62,076 nucleotides of DNA from Candidatus Bathyarchaeota archaeon (GTDB lineage: Archaea > Thermoproteota > Bathyarchaeia > TCS64): NCBI GenBank assembly GCA_020346605.1, contig CP070784.1, forward strand, positions 646,555-708,630. Reading direction: 5' to 3'. The translations under genes and the position numbers were made by a program. Position 1 is the stretch's first letter, and every line of letters starts with the position of its first letter. The notes below the pieces were generated by a model. That model saw nothing but the letters and a program-made list of their open reading frames with translations, made no database searches and had not been told where the DNA came from. Below, in pieces: positions 17,400 to 26,168 of the stretch.

Positions 17400-18422
17400 T
17401 TATCGGTCAAGGAGCGAAACGGGAACGAGGTAATCACCCCTTCCACCCAGCATGACTCTGTGCAGAATTCCATCCTTTGACCGGACCTCCTCCAGGGAAC
17501 CGTAAACCTCGACGACTTCACCCTCCGAGGCCTGCTCTGTGAACTTACCACGGTAGCTGTTCAGCTGTGTGACAAACGGCCCCTCCTCGGGCTCAATGTA
17601 CTCGCAATCGCCGAGGAGGTAGGTACAGGGCGTGAAGATGCATTCCTCTGCTCTCGTTACGGTAGCCCTCAGTTTTACTCTGCCAATAGCTCTGGAGGCC
17701 AGTCCGATGTCATACTCCTCGGGCCTCCTGACCAGCCTTACGAAGTATTCCCTGCCGTCGACCAAACCGTGCAACACCTTACAGGACTCTGCGTGGACGA
17801 ATACTCTTAGATCGATCCCTGTGCCACCCCATCTTTCAGCCGCGATCTTCTCCGCTCCCACAGTATCGTATGGTTTCACCCATCCGGACCCCTCCCTTAG
17901 CCTCCGAATAGCTTCGTGCGCCTTGAAACCATTGTTAACGCCATAGACAATGAGGTCAACATCGGAAGCCGCCCGGGCAAGGCCCAGTAGCAGCGACCCT
18001 GAGACACCCATCTCCCCCGGAGGGACTCCGCTCTCCGATGATATCGCCGATGCAAACTTAGCGGAGGTCTTCTCCAGCTCTGTCCGCGGACTTTCGAGGA
18101 CCGGCTGGATGCCGTCCCTCGGCGTGTAGACCTTCACGATCCGATCGAGCGGTACAGACTGTAGAAGCAGCCCTCTCTCCTCGACGTGGTTCAGGTACTG
18201 AGGGTAATGTGCCTCAAGGAATCCTTGCGTCTCGTCAAGGTCGTAGACTCTCCTATACTTAGAGGGCCCCCGTCTCCTATCGCCCTCGGGATCAGGGACG
18301 TACCTGAGATAGGCGATGATCATCCCCTCCGGGTGGTGGAGACCCTTAACGGAGAAGATTAGGCCCTCCTCCGTCTCGACGTAGCTCCCCTCCACGGGTT
18401 CTCCGGTGCTTCTGGGGGCCAT
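17400..18422 (-). CDS. Predicted nucleotidyltransferase (COG2413-like)
   Basis: This 340-residue protein carries a Pol-beta-type nucleotidyltransferase core (about 135-200). It has GVSGSLLLGLARAASDVDL with the Asp-x-Asp metal pair, and DLRVFVHAE supplies the third acidic residue. The N-terminal part (about 10-100) is a beta-rich domain specific to this archaeal family. The C-terminal half is also beta-rich and has a cysteine cluster (CIFTPCTYLLGDC). Substrate is unknown. It is divergent from the CitG-like gene and upstream of the methanopterin genes, so a cofactor-related role is possible. Confidence 0.75.
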   Translation of the reverse strand: MAPRSTGEPVEGSYVETEEGLIFSVKGLHHPEGMIIAYLRYVPDPEGDRRRGPSKYRRVYDLDETQGFLEAHYPQYLNHVEERGLLLQSVPLDRIVKVYTPRDGIQPVLESPRTELEKTSAKFASAISSESGVPPGEMGVSGSLLLGLARAASDVDLIVYGVNNGFKAHEAIRRLREGSGWVKPYDTVGAEKIAAERWGGTGIDLRVFVHAESCKVLHGLVDGREYFVRLVRRPEEYDIGLASRAIGRVKLRATVTRAEECIFTPCTYLLGDCEYIEPEEGPFVTQLNSYRGKFTEQASEGEVVEVYGSLEEVRSKDGILHRVMLGGRGDYLVPVSLLDR

Positions 18423-18475
18423 CTCCGATAAGATTCTGGGTGTCGACCTTATAAGGAAAACCGGGAACTCAAGGC

Positions 18476-19441
18476 TTGAGGGCTAAGATGCTAAAGAGCG
18501 AAGTAGGCGACTACGTCTCCAGGTGCGCTAGCTTGGCAGCCCTCCTTGAGGTCTCCGCGTACCCGAAGCCCGGCAACGTCCACAGGACCCGTGATTTCCC
18601 GGACACGATGTACGAGCACTTCCTAGCCGCGGGCGTCGCCATAGGCCCAGAGATGAGGAGGCTTGCAGTTCGAGGCTTCGAGGCCGTCGAGGGCTCCCGG
18701 GAATGGGCCCACATAGGAGTTGGCGGACAGGTCCTCAAGGCAGTGACCGAGTCCCTGAGCTGGCAGACAGGGGGAAACGTCAACCTCGGTGTTGTCCTTT
18801 TATTCTCGCCCCTCGCAGTCGCTGCTGGAGCATCGCTGTTCGGAGACGAAAGAGTCGACGTGAAAACTCTCAGAGAAATGCTACGGAAAGCTACGCGCAC
18901 AACCACGCCAGATGATGCCGTAGCCGTCTACGAGGCCATCGGGAAGGCGATGACGCCCAGAGTTCTGGGAGAGGCCGAGGAGTTAGATGTAACCGACGAG
19001 ACATCCCTGACTCGGATAAGGAACAATGGGCTGACGCTGATCGACGTCTTCGAGCTCTGCTCCGAGAGGGACTCGATCTGCCACGAGTGGGTGTCAGATT
19101 TCGAGGTCACTTTTGAGGTGGGCTCCAGGTACCTGAACGAGGCTCTTGATCGATCCGGCGACGTGAACGCGTCGATCGTGGATACTTTCCTCCAAATCCT
19201 CTCGAAGCGCCCTGACTCTCTCATTAGGCGCAAGAGGGGAGTCGAGAAAGCCGTAGAGGTGAGTGAAAGGGCCGCAGGAGTCTTGGAGGAAGGAGGTATG
19301 GAGTCGGAAAAAGGCGGAGAACTGCTCAGGAGGCTGGATGAAGAGCTACAATCGTCTGAAGGAGCGCTGAATCCCGGAACCACAGCTGACCTGACAGCCG
19401 CCTCGTTATTCGTGACTCTACTGGAGGGATGGAGGCCCTGA
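18476..19441 (+). CDS. CitG-like triphosphoribosyl-dephospho-CoA synthase homologue
   Basis: This 321-residue protein has the CitG/MdcB-family segments YPKPGNVHRTRDFPDTMYEHF and GGNVNLGVVLLFSPLAVAAG. Classical CitG makes the prosthetic group precursor of citrate lyase; archaea carry homologues without citrate lyase, and none is seen here. Its location next to H4MPT biosynthesis genes suggests a phosphoribosyl-type transfer in cofactor synthesis, but this is inference. The 3' end overlaps the convergent rio2 gene by 24 bp. An upstream start at TTG 18472 is possible; the given GTG-region start is about 50 bp from the divergent gene. Confidence 0.78.
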   Translation: MRAKMLKSEVGDYVSRCASLAALLEVSAYPKPGNVHRTRDFPDTMYEHFLAAGVAIGPEMRRLAVRGFEAVEGSREWAHIGVGGQVLKAVTESLSWQTGGNVNLGVVLLFSPLAVAAGASLFGDERVDVKTLREMLRKATRTTTPDDAVAVYEAIGKAMTPRVLGEAEELDVTDETSLTRIRNNGLTLIDVFELCSERDSICHEWVSDFEVTFEVGSRYLNEALDRSGDVNASIVDTFLQILSKRPDSLIRRKRGVEKAVEVSERAAGVLEEGGMESEKGGELLRRLDEELQSSEGALNPGTTADLTAASLFVTLLEGWRP

Positions 19442-20323
19442 TCTGGCCTTCACGAAAGCCGCGGTCTCCTGAAGGCTCCTCTCGACGCCAAACTTTCTCC
19501 TGAAGTAATCCAGGACGTTCTCCAAGTCCCGCACGAGGAGAGATTCGGCGTTAGGGTGGTCGGTCGGTTCGGACTGAGGCCAGTCGATGAGGAGCACCTC
19601 GCCGTTCTTCTGCACCACTATGTTGTAGCTACTGAGGTCGCAGTGAATCATGCCTGCATCATAGGTCCTGCGGATGTTCTCCAGTATGTCGTCGAGGAAC
19701 CCATCAGGGTCATCGAGAACCGCTACGTCGATGAGGTTGTACCCGTCTATGTAGCCCATGACGACGACGTGCCTGTTCTGGTATATCGGCTCTGGAACGG
19801 AGACCTTGGCCTCGTGGACCCGCCGCATGGCTTCGAATTCCTTCTCGGCCGCTATCCTGGACTGGTAGTGCCAGGAGACGTGGCCCCTCTGAGCGATGTA
19901 GCCCCTCTTCTTCCTGGTGTCCCTGAAGCTGGTGCGCCCGAGCCTGTGGAACTTGACGGCGACCCTATCATCGTCGTCGGTGATGGCCTCGAAGATATCG
20001 GCCTCCTTACCAACGCCGAGGGACATCCCCAGCGAGTTCAGGATGTCGGCCTTGGCGAGGGCATTTAGCGCCAAGCAGTCGTACCCCGTGTAGTTGAGGA
20101 TGTAGCCCAGGTAGGGAGCAGGCTGCCGATACAGTAGATCCTTCCTGTCCAGCTCCCTTAGCCGGAACTCGACCTCCCCGAGGTTCAAACCAGAGTACTT
20201 GACCAACTCGTCGAGGGGCACGAAGGAGAACTTGGCCATGCCCAGCTCAAGGGCATGGAGGACCCTGAACTCCTCGGGCTCGATCTCCAGCAGCAGGGAT
20301 GCGGCCCTCTCGGCTGACGACAT
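19418..20323 (-). CDS. rio2: RIO2-type atypical serine kinase/ATPase
   Basis: This 301-residue protein has an N-terminal winged helix (about 1-90), as in Rio2. The RIO kinase fold follows: GVGKEADIF phosphate loop (103-111), Lys124 in VAVKF, catalytic Asp229 in HCDLSSYNI, and metal-binding Asp247 in LIDWPQ. Rio2 acts in late maturation of the small ribosomal subunit. The full length and all key residues are present. The gene is convergent with the CitG-like gene, with a 24-bp overlap. Confidence in the assignment is high. Confidence 0.95.
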   Translation of the reverse strand: MSSAERAASLLLEIEPEEFRVLHALELGMAKFSFVPLDELVKYSGLNLGEVEFRLRELDRKDLLYRQPAPYLGYILNYTGYDCLALNALAKADILNSLGMSLGVGKEADIFEAITDDDDRVAVKFHRLGRTSFRDTRKKRGYIAQRGHVSWHYQSRIAAEKEFEAMRRVHEAKVSVPEPIYQNRHVVVMGYIDGYNLIDVAVLDDPDGFLDDILENIRRTYDAGMIHCDLSSYNIVVQKNGEVLLIDWPQSEPTDHPNAESLLVRDLENVLDYFRRKFGVERSLQETAAFVKARSGPPSLQ

Positions 20324-20376
20324 CCATTAACTATGTCGAGAGCGTATTATTAGGCGTTTTTCGAAGCGGTAAGTCA

Positions 20377-20406
20377 TTTATACGCAGGGCACCAGAAGCT
20401 CATCCG
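20377..20406 (+). promoter_or_regulatory. TATA box, leaderless start
   Basis: TTTATAC at 20378-20384 lies about 27 bp before GTG 20407 and there is no ribosome site. This favours GTG 20407 over the earlier in-frame codon at 20299, which lies inside the divergent rio2 gene. Confidence 0.5.
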
Positions 20407-20682
20407 GTGATATTATTGAAGTCAGAGGAGCTCCTAAAGGAGATTGAGGCCTGTAAAAGAATGCTTGAGGGATACAGATCCTACGGCCAGTTCGTTGGAG
20501 AGGCCATCGACGCCTTCTCGAGGCTTAGCGAGATCATCGGCGACCCCTCAGAAGAGAGCCTAAAAGAGGGGCTGAAGCTGGCCGAGACCTTGCTCAAGGA
20601 GATGAATCCCTACAGGGCCTATGTCCCTAGGATCGGCATCGCCATCGACGAGATACTCAAGTGGATACAGGACAATCAGTGA
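20407..20682 (+). CDS. Small helical protein
   Basis: Starting at GTG 20407, the product has 91 residues and is almost wholly helical and charged (SEELLKEIEACKRMLEGY; LKEGLKLAETLLKEM). It resembles a small four-helix or coiled-coil adaptor. No family is recognised. The frame is open upstream, but the promoter position supports this shorter form. The gene is convergent with the AIR-synthase-like gene. Confidence 0.6.
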   Translation: MILLKSEELLKEIEACKRMLEGYRSYGQFVGEAIDAFSRLSEIIGDPSEESLKEGLKLAETLLKEMNPYRAYVPRIGIAIDEILKWIQDNQ

Positions 20683-20718
20683 GTCCAGATCCCGCATGAC
20701 CACGTTTCCCTTTTAATT

Positions 20719-21753
20719 CTAGGAGCGATGTTCGTCCAGCATCCTGTAGATCTCGTCCTGCAGTACGGCCTCGATGCTTGCACGGCTGCCGTCGGCTCTC
20801 ACAATCTGCCTCCCATCCCTGGAGTGCTTGACCTCACCGATTACCGAGGCTTTCACGCCAAGGTCCTCGATTGCCTGTGTGAGTCTCTCCGCCGATCCAG
20901 GATCGGACACAATTAGAAGAGCGCCTGAGCTCAACAGCTTGAGGGGATCAACATCTAGGACGTCACAGATCGCTCTGGTCTCCTCGGCCACAAGCACGGA
21001 CTCCTCCCTGATGACCAGGCCGACACCAGCCGCCTCCGCCATCTCCCAGAGGCCCTGAATGAGGCCGCCCTCGGTGGGCGTGTGAAGGGAGTGGACACCA
21101 CCTGCCTCCACGGCCTTCAGGGCTTCTTTTACGACGCTGATCCTATTCAACATCCCCTCTGCGCAAGTGAGGGTTTCTTCACTCACCTTGCCTTTGAGGA
21201 GCCCTGCAAGGTCCGTCGCCAGTATCCCCGTCCCCTCGATCCCCGCACCCTTCGTGAGGATGATCTGGTCACCAGGTCTTGCTCCGCCCGTGGTGACGTA
21301 CCTCCCCTTAGAGACCTCCCCCATCATAAACCCAGCCACTATCGGCTTGCTGAGCCCCAGGGTGGTCTCGGTGTGGCCTCCGATGATGCTCACCCCCACC
21401 TCGCGGCACGCATCGTGCATGTCCGCCATGATAGTCTCAAGCAGGGACTCGTCCGCCCCCTCCGGGAGGAGGATGATGGAGAGGAACCACTGTGGTTTAG
21501 CTCCACAGGAGGCCACGTCATTCGCGTTGATATGGACAGACAGCCAACCTATCTTGGCCTCGGCGCCGGTGATGGGGTTGGCCTTCGCTACAATCACCTT
21601 GTCCCCCATGTCGATTACGGCGGCGTCCTCCCCAACGTCGGGTCCCTGAAGGACCCTGTCGGACGATACGCCGAGGCAGGGGAAGACGATCCTTCTCAGG
21701 ACGTCAGAAGGGACCTTCCCGGTTGGCAGCCTTCTGGACATGTTGTGGCTCAC
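20719..21753 (-). CDS. AIR-synthase-like protein (HypE-related)
   Basis: This 344-residue protein matches the AIR synthase-related family (HypE/PurM/ThiL/SelD fold): GPDVGEDAAVIDMGDKVIV near residue 38, ATP-binding core with INANDVASCGAKPQWFL, GGHTETTLGLSKPIV, and C-terminal HTPTEGGLIQGLWEMAEAAG. It lacks the C-terminal PRIC-type cysteine needed by HypE, so it is not the standard hydrogenase maturation enzyme. Its substrate is unknown. Translation may begin at the fifth codon (Met at 21741), because the first codons lie in an inverted repeat. Confidence 0.8.
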   Translation of the reverse strand: MSHNMSRRLPTGKVPSDVLRRIVFPCLGVSSDRVLQGPDVGEDAAVIDMGDKVIVAKANPITGAEAKIGWLSVHINANDVASCGAKPQWFLSIILLPEGADESLLETIMADMHDACREVGVSIIGGHTETTLGLSKPIVAGFMMGEVSKGRYVTTGGARPGDQIILTKGAGIEGTGILATDLAGLLKGKVSEETLTCAEGMLNRISVVKEALKAVEAGGVHSLHTPTEGGLIQGLWEMAEAAGVGLVIREESVLVAEETRAICDVLDVDPLKLLSSGALLIVSDPGSAERLTQAIEDLGVKASVIGEVKHSRDGRQIVRADGSRASIEAVLQDEIYRMLDEHRS

Positions 21754-21822
21754 CTATTGTTTGGGGCTTGGGGATATAGGTTTTCCCGGGGAGCCACTTT
21801 CACTCACCCCTCCACAACATGT
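21738..21822. repeat. 11-bp inverted repeat beside orc1/cdc6
   Basis: ACATGTTGTGG at 21738-21748 and its exact complement CCACAACATGT at 21812-21822 flank a G-rich spacer (TTTGGGGCTTGGGG; TTTTCCCGGGG). The right arm lies 33 bp before the orc1/cdc6 start. Archaeal origins often sit beside this gene, and paired initiator-binding boxes are inverted. However, the spacer has no clear AT-rich unwinding element and no recognised ORB consensus, so an origin is only a possibility. Confidence 0.35.
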
Positions 21823-21854
21823 AAGTTCGAACGGACGCAAAGCATAAATCGTCG

Positions 21855-23057
21855 ATGGCGGACTCCAAAGCAGGGGATAGCTTGGGCCAGCCCAGAAGCG
21901 TCTTCGTCGACGAGACAGTTTTCGACTTCAACTACGTCCCGCCCAGGCTCCTCCACAGGGACACTGAGCTCCGCTTCCTCACGAACCTCTTCAGGTTCAT
22001 CATCGACACCCCCTACGAGATGAGCCAGAGAGCCATCATAGTCGGAGGAGTCGGCTCAGGTAAGACCGCCTTGGCTCAGCGGTTCGGCAAGGACCTGGAG
22101 AAGGAGGCCGAGCGCCGCCGGGTCCGAGCCAGATACATCCACGTCAACTGCCGGGAGAACAAGGGCAGCCTCTTCTCGGTCCTCCTCCGGGCCGTCAGAT
22201 ATTTCAGAAACAACTTCCCGGACAGGGGCTTCTCCGCCAGCGAGCTACTGGACACACTGATGCGGATACTGGACGAGGAGGACACGCAGCTGGTACTCGG
22301 CCTCGACGAGGTGGACACCCTCATCGAGAAGGAGGGCGGGGACGCCATCTACAACCTCACCCGTGTCCAGGAGGAGAGGCAGGAGGGACCGAGGCGCCTC
22401 AGCCTGATCTGCATCTCCAAGGACCCCGAGGTGTTCCGGAGCCTGGACAGGAGCACGCTGAGCACCCTCCAGCGGAACGTCGTGCGGATGTCGGAGTACA
22501 CCCAGCCCCAGCTCGCGGACATCCTCGTCGGCCGCGCCGAGATGGCCTTCAGGCCAGGCGCCGTCTCCGAGGAGATCGTCGAGTTCATCAGCGAGCTGGC
22601 CGAGTTCGAGCACGGGGACGCCAGGTACGCCATCGACGTCCTCTGGGGCGCCGGGAAGCGGGCCGACACCGCCTACTCCCAGGAGGTCCACCCCGAGCAC
22701 GTACGGGAGGCGGCCTCCAACCTCTTCCAGGCCCTCAGGACGGAGGAGGTCGGGCAGCTGAGCCGCCACGAGCAGATGGTGCTCCTCGGCGTCGCCCGCC
22801 ACTTCCTGCACAGCCGCGAGCCCTACGCCACCACGGGGGAGGTGGAGCTGAGCTACGGCGTGGTCTGCGAGGAGCACGGCGAGGAGCCCCGGGGCCACAC
22901 CCAGTTCTGGAAGTACCTGAACCAGCTGAAGGGCCTGGGGGTGATCTCCAGCCGGCTGCAGACCTCTGAGAGGGGGAGGACCCAGCTCATCAGCCTCCCC
23001 AAGGTCCCCGCCGAGAAACTAGAGAGGGAGATGACCCGGATCCTTGAGAAGGGCTGA
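21855..23057 (+). CDS. orc1: Orc1/Cdc6 replication initiator ATPase
   Basis: This 400-residue AAA+ protein has Walker A GGVGSGKT (64-71), Walker B LVLGLDEVD (146-154), sensor-type SLICISKDPEVF, and a C-terminal winged helix (about 310-400, LSRHEQMVLLGVARHFL). It loads or positions MCM at replication origins and also regulates its own locus in several archaea. The G+C of the coding sequence is notably high. Its last codons overlap the next gene by 14 bp. Confidence 0.93.
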   Translation: MADSKAGDSLGQPRSVFVDETVFDFNYVPPRLLHRDTELRFLTNLFRFIIDTPYEMSQRAIIVGGVGSGKTALAQRFGKDLEKEAERRRVRARYIHVNCRENKGSLFSVLLRAVRYFRNNFPDRGFSASELLDTLMRILDEEDTQLVLGLDEVDTLIEKEGGDAIYNLTRVQEERQEGPRRLSLICISKDPEVFRSLDRSTLSTLQRNVVRMSEYTQPQLADILVGRAEMAFRPGAVSEEIVEFISELAEFEHGDARYAIDVLWGAGKRADTAYSQEVHPEHVREAASNLFQALRTEEVGQLSRHEQMVLLGVARHFLHSREPYATTGEVELSYGVVCEEHGEEPRGHTQFWKYLNQLKGLGVISSRLQTSERGRTQLISLPKVPAEKLEREMTRILEKG

Positions 23058-23337
23058 GATCGAGGCTGAGGATCTCCTCGGTAGCCGGGGCAGGATAAGG
23101 ATCCTTCAGGTGCTCGCGGAGAGCGGTGAGCTCAACATCAGCGAGGTGGGCAGGAGGACAGGGATGAACTACACCAGCGTCGAGCGCCACCTGGACGCCC
23201 TCACCGGGATGGGCCTCCTCAGGGAGAAGCGCTACGGCAAGATCCGGATCTTCGAGGCCCTCTTCAACGAGGTCACCGTCCGCTTCGAGAGGAACCGGGG
23301 CGTCAGGGTCGAGACCAGCATCAGGGCCAGAGATTGA
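23044..23337 (+). CDS. Small winged-helix protein after orc1
   Basis: This 97-residue protein is read from TTG 23044, overlapping the end of orc1 in another frame. It is a compact winged helix: RGRIRILQVLAESGELNISEVGRRTGMNYTSVERHLDALTGMGLL with a basic wing (REKRYGKIRIF). It is coupled to the initiator gene, so it may regulate or assist replication, but its role is not shown. The sequence after it overlaps the region of the convergent amidase end by only a few bases. Confidence 0.75.
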   Translation: MRRAEIEAEDLLGSRGRIRILQVLAESGELNISEVGRRTGMNYTSVERHLDALTGMGLLREKRYGKIRIFEALFNEVTVRFERNRGVRVETSIRARD

Positions 23338-23354
23338 AGGTAAACCTGGACGGC

Positions 23355-24692
23355 TCAGGCCATCTCCGAGGGTTCGCGCGGCGCATTTTCGAAGGAAAAC
23401 ACTCCCTCGCACCACTTCGCGACGCCAAAGAGGTGCTTTTCACCGTGAAGCTTCCCTATGATCTGGAACCCGAGGGGCAGCTCATCCTCGGTGATGCCAG
23501 ATGGGACCGTCATGACAGGATAGCCGCTAAGGCTCCAGGGAGCGTTGAAAGCTGGGTCGCCAGTGGATTCAAGCCCTCGGAGAGCGGGAGTAGGCGCAGA
23601 CGGAACAATCAGGCAGTCCACATCCCTCATGACAGCCTCAAGCTCCTCGACGAACCTCCCCCCCAGCCGTCTGGCGCGTAGATACTCCGAAGCAGGCACC
23701 AATAGCCCGGAAGCAACGAGGCCCCGCAGGTTAACCCTATAATCGGTCATTCTTTCCTTGAAGTTCTCCTCGTGGACAGAGGCGGCCTCCGATGCGAGGA
23801 TCACCCTGTGAGCGGCATGGATCAGCTTAAAAGTGGAAGGCAGAGAGACCTCCTCGACTCTTGCACCCGCGTCCCTCAGCGACATCGTCGCAGCCTCGAA
23901 ACCATCCCAGACATTTTCGTCGGCGTTCTCCTGGAAATATCCACGTAGCATTCCCAAGCGCGGCGGTTCTAACCGGTCTATCGGGTGGTAGTCTAGATGA
24001 TCGCCATCGGTCAATGCACCGAGCACCATTGCCGCGTCGTCGACGCATCTGGTGAAGAAGCCGACGTGGTCGAGGCTCCAGCTCAGGGGGTAGACGCCCC
24101 CCCTCCTTATCAGGTCTCGGGTGGGCTTCATGCCGACGATGCCGCAGAAAGACGCAGGGCGAATGACGGAGCCGCCGGTCTGGGTCCCCAGGGCGGTGGG
24201 GCACATGCCAGAGGAGACTGCCGCCGCTGACCCGCTGCTCGAACCCCCTGGGGTGTGCTCAAGGTTCCAAGGGTTCCTGGTCGGGGCCGGGTCTGCCAAT
24301 GCGAACTCGGTGGTCTCTGTTTTCCCGATGATGACCGCCCCTGCATCCCTGAATCTAGCCACTGAGACGGCGTCGCGGGATGGGATGAAATCCCTGTAGA
24401 TGGGCGAGCCCATTGTGGTTTTCAGCCCTGCCGTATAGAAGATGTCCTTCACGCCCACTGGTATGCCGTGAAGGGGTCCCCTCGACACGCCCTTCTCTAT
24501 CTCACTCGTCAGGTCCTCGGCGGTTGCCCTGGCACCTTCGATGTCCAAGGTCACCCAGGCCTCTAGGGACGGTTCGAGGCGTTCTATACGATCGAGGAGA
24601 CTCTTAAGAAGCTCCGAAGGCGTAAGCTCACCGGAGGCGATGAGACGCGACGCATCGCCTATGGTTAGCTTGTAGGCTGCCAAGAAGATCAC
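23355..24692 (-). CDS. GatA/AtzE-type amidase
   Basis: This 445-residue amidase signature enzyme has Lys82 in HGIPVGVKDI, the cis-Ser in TPGGSSSGSAAAV, and the nucleophile Ser175 in GTQTGGSVIRPA. It starts with GTG and overlaps the stop of the upstream small gene (GTGA), so the two are translationally coupled. That small gene resembles GatC/AtzG subunits, suggesting a two-subunit hydrolase of the AtzE/AtzG kind, not a full GatCAB. The substrate is unknown; small amides or biuret-like compounds are possible. Confidence 0.87.
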   Translation of the reverse strand: MIFLAAYKLTIGDASRLIASGELTPSELLKSLLDRIERLEPSLEAWVTLDIEGARATAEDLTSEIEKGVSRGPLHGIPVGVKDIFYTAGLKTTMGSPIYRDFIPSRDAVSVARFRDAGAVIIGKTETTEFALADPAPTRNPWNLEHTPGGSSSGSAAAVSSGMCPTALGTQTGGSVIRPASFCGIVGMKPTRDLIRRGGVYPLSWSLDHVGFFTRCVDDAAMVLGALTDGDHLDYHPIDRLEPPRLGMLRGYFQENADENVWDGFEAATMSLRDAGARVEEVSLPSTFKLIHAAHRVILASEAASVHEENFKERMTDYRVNLRGLVASGLLVPASEYLRARRLGGRFVEELEAVMRDVDCLIVPSAPTPALRGLESTGDPAFNAPWSLSGYPVMTVPSGITEDELPLGFQIIGKLHGEKHLFGVAKWCEGVFSFENAPREPSEMA

Positions 24693-24874
24693 GACCTCCC
24701 TGGGTCGTGGACGGGCTCATCCGAGGGTTCTAGGTCAGCAGCCTGTATCTCCCAAACCGCCTTCGCCGTCGTCTCGATATGGGCCTCGATCTCGGCTACT
24801 TGAGCCTCTCCTAACATCCTAGTAGCAGTTACGAGGTAAGTGTCAATCGTCTCTCTCTCGTCCTTTCTGGACAT
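24689..24874 (-). CDS. GatC/AtzG-like small amidase subunit
   Basis: This 61-residue protein has a helical N-terminal half (ETIDTYLVTATRMLGEAQVA; IEAHIETTAKAVWEIQAADL) and a short extended end (LEPSDEPVHDP) reminiscent of GatC and DUF4089/AtzG proteins. Its TGA overlaps the GTG of the amidase gene. Small partners like this wrap around and stabilise the amidase. The match is by pattern only; homology is faint at this length. Confidence 0.6.
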   Translation of the reverse strand: MSRKDERETIDTYLVTATRMLGEAQVAEIEAHIETTAKAVWEIQAADLEPSDEPVHDPGRS

Positions 24875-24981
24875 GGCCTCTCACAGATTGTTTAGAATGG
24901 CCATTATACTTATTTTGATCGAAGAAGGGTGATTATAAAATATTAGAAAGAAAAAGGGTTCGGTAAAGTTAGGGGGATGGC

Positions 24982-26085
24982 CTACTCGTCCTTGTTGTAA
25001 CCTTTGCCCTTTCCCTGGCTTTTATCCAGCTTTCCACTGTCTCCCTTGTTCTGGCCTGGTGCTGACCCCGATTTGCCCGCCTTGAAGTCGTCCTGGTACT
25101 TCTTCAGCTGGCCCCAAGCCTGGTTGATGGCGTCCTCGTCCCCCGAAGTATCACCACCCCTAGCGGCCTTCCTGTTCATCTTGTCGACCATCCTCTGTAC
25201 CTTAGCCTCGAGTTTGTTCATCGTCCTCAGCATCTGCCCAGTTTGGGCGTCCTCGAAGCTGCTGAGGTCGTCGTCGAGCCCATCAGTGGCGTTCTGAAGT
25301 TCGTCCATGGCTTCGTCGATCTCACCCCTGTTGAGCCGCTCCTGTATTCTAAGGAGCTTCCGCTCTGTCTTCTCCAGGGCGTCCGTGGCCTTCTGGGCGT
25401 CCTTGTCGGAGAGCCGGTTCGTTAAATTGTAGACGTTCTCCTCCATGCTCATGAGCCTCTGCTGGAAGTTCTCATGGAACTGCTGGACGAGCATCATCTT
25501 AGTGCTCAGTATCTCCGTCTGGTTGACGTCGGGATCCCCTGTTGGAGGCAGGTCAGGATCCGTTTCGTTACCAGACTCCTCGAAACTTGTCATGGCATCG
25601 GGGTTGTCGTGGTATGCCTTCCTGAGCGCGTTCCTGTAGTGCTTCATCGCCCTCTTGACCTGCTGGGCCGCGGCGTTCGCGTTGGCCTGATTCAGCAGCT
25701 GTAGAGCTTTATCTATCGCATCGTCCCCGTGCATCTGATCGTTCAAAGGCGCATTCGGCATCGTGAGATTCAGAACCGAACTTTGTGATGTACCGTTCTC
25801 GTCTGTCGGTGTGTCCGAGAAGTTTCCACCGTAGGCGGCTGAGAAGGCTGCCATCAGGATGAGTCTTGACGCCTCGGCCTGGGCAAGGAGTTCTTCGAGC
25901 ACCTCTGGGTCAGTGTAGTTTCCGCCGTCCTGCGTGGTCATGTTGAGCCCCCCGAGCGGGTCGGTTGGAGGCAGCTGCGGGTTTGGGACCGTGCTGTTAG
26001 TCCCATCCTCTGCGTAGGCCAGAGTGGCCATCGGTGCAAGTAGCAGCAGCAGGATTGTCGAGAGACCAAGTATCCTTGTCCTCAT
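24982..26085 (-). CDS. Exported coiled-coil protein
   Basis: This 367-residue protein has a clear signal peptide (MRTRILGLSTILLLLLAPMATLAYA) with cleavage probably after AYA. The mature part is acidic and helical with long coiled-coil segments (about 205-300, LSDKDAQKATDALEKTERKL), and a Gly/Lys/Asp-rich flexible end. No catalytic motif is seen. It lies downstream of the membrane-tethered regulator, about 80 bp away on the same strand, so they may be co-expressed. It may be a cell-envelope or sensory component. Confidence 0.7.
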   Translation of the reverse strand: MRTRILGLSTILLLLLAPMATLAYAEDGTNSTVPNPQLPPTDPLGGLNMTTQDGGNYTDPEVLEELLAQAEASRLILMAAFSAAYGGNFSDTPTDENGTSQSSVLNLTMPNAPLNDQMHGDDAIDKALQLLNQANANAAAQQVKRAMKHYRNALRKAYHDNPDAMTSFEESGNETDPDLPPTGDPDVNQTEILSTKMMLVQQFHENFQQRLMSMEENVYNLTNRLSDKDAQKATDALEKTERKLLRIQERLNRGEIDEAMDELQNATDGLDDDLSSFEDAQTGQMLRTMNKLEAKVQRMVDKMNRKAARGGDTSGDEDAINQAWGQLKKYQDDFKAGKSGSAPGQNKGDSGKLDKSQGKGKGYNKDE

Positions 26086-26168
26086 TCCTGATCACTGCCT
26101 GAAAAGAGGTCGTCCCCGATATTAGAAGAACACCGTAGAACGCTCTGGAACACCTTGAAACGGTCAGG

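Noticed and set aside
20719..21753. HypE hydrogenase maturation protein
   Set aside because: The C-terminal PRIC-type cysteine is missing and no other hyp genes lie near; kept as AIR-synthase-like only.
21738..21822. Canonical archaeal ORB element
   Set aside because: The known consensus TTCCAGTGGAAA is not present; only an unrelated inverted repeat was found.
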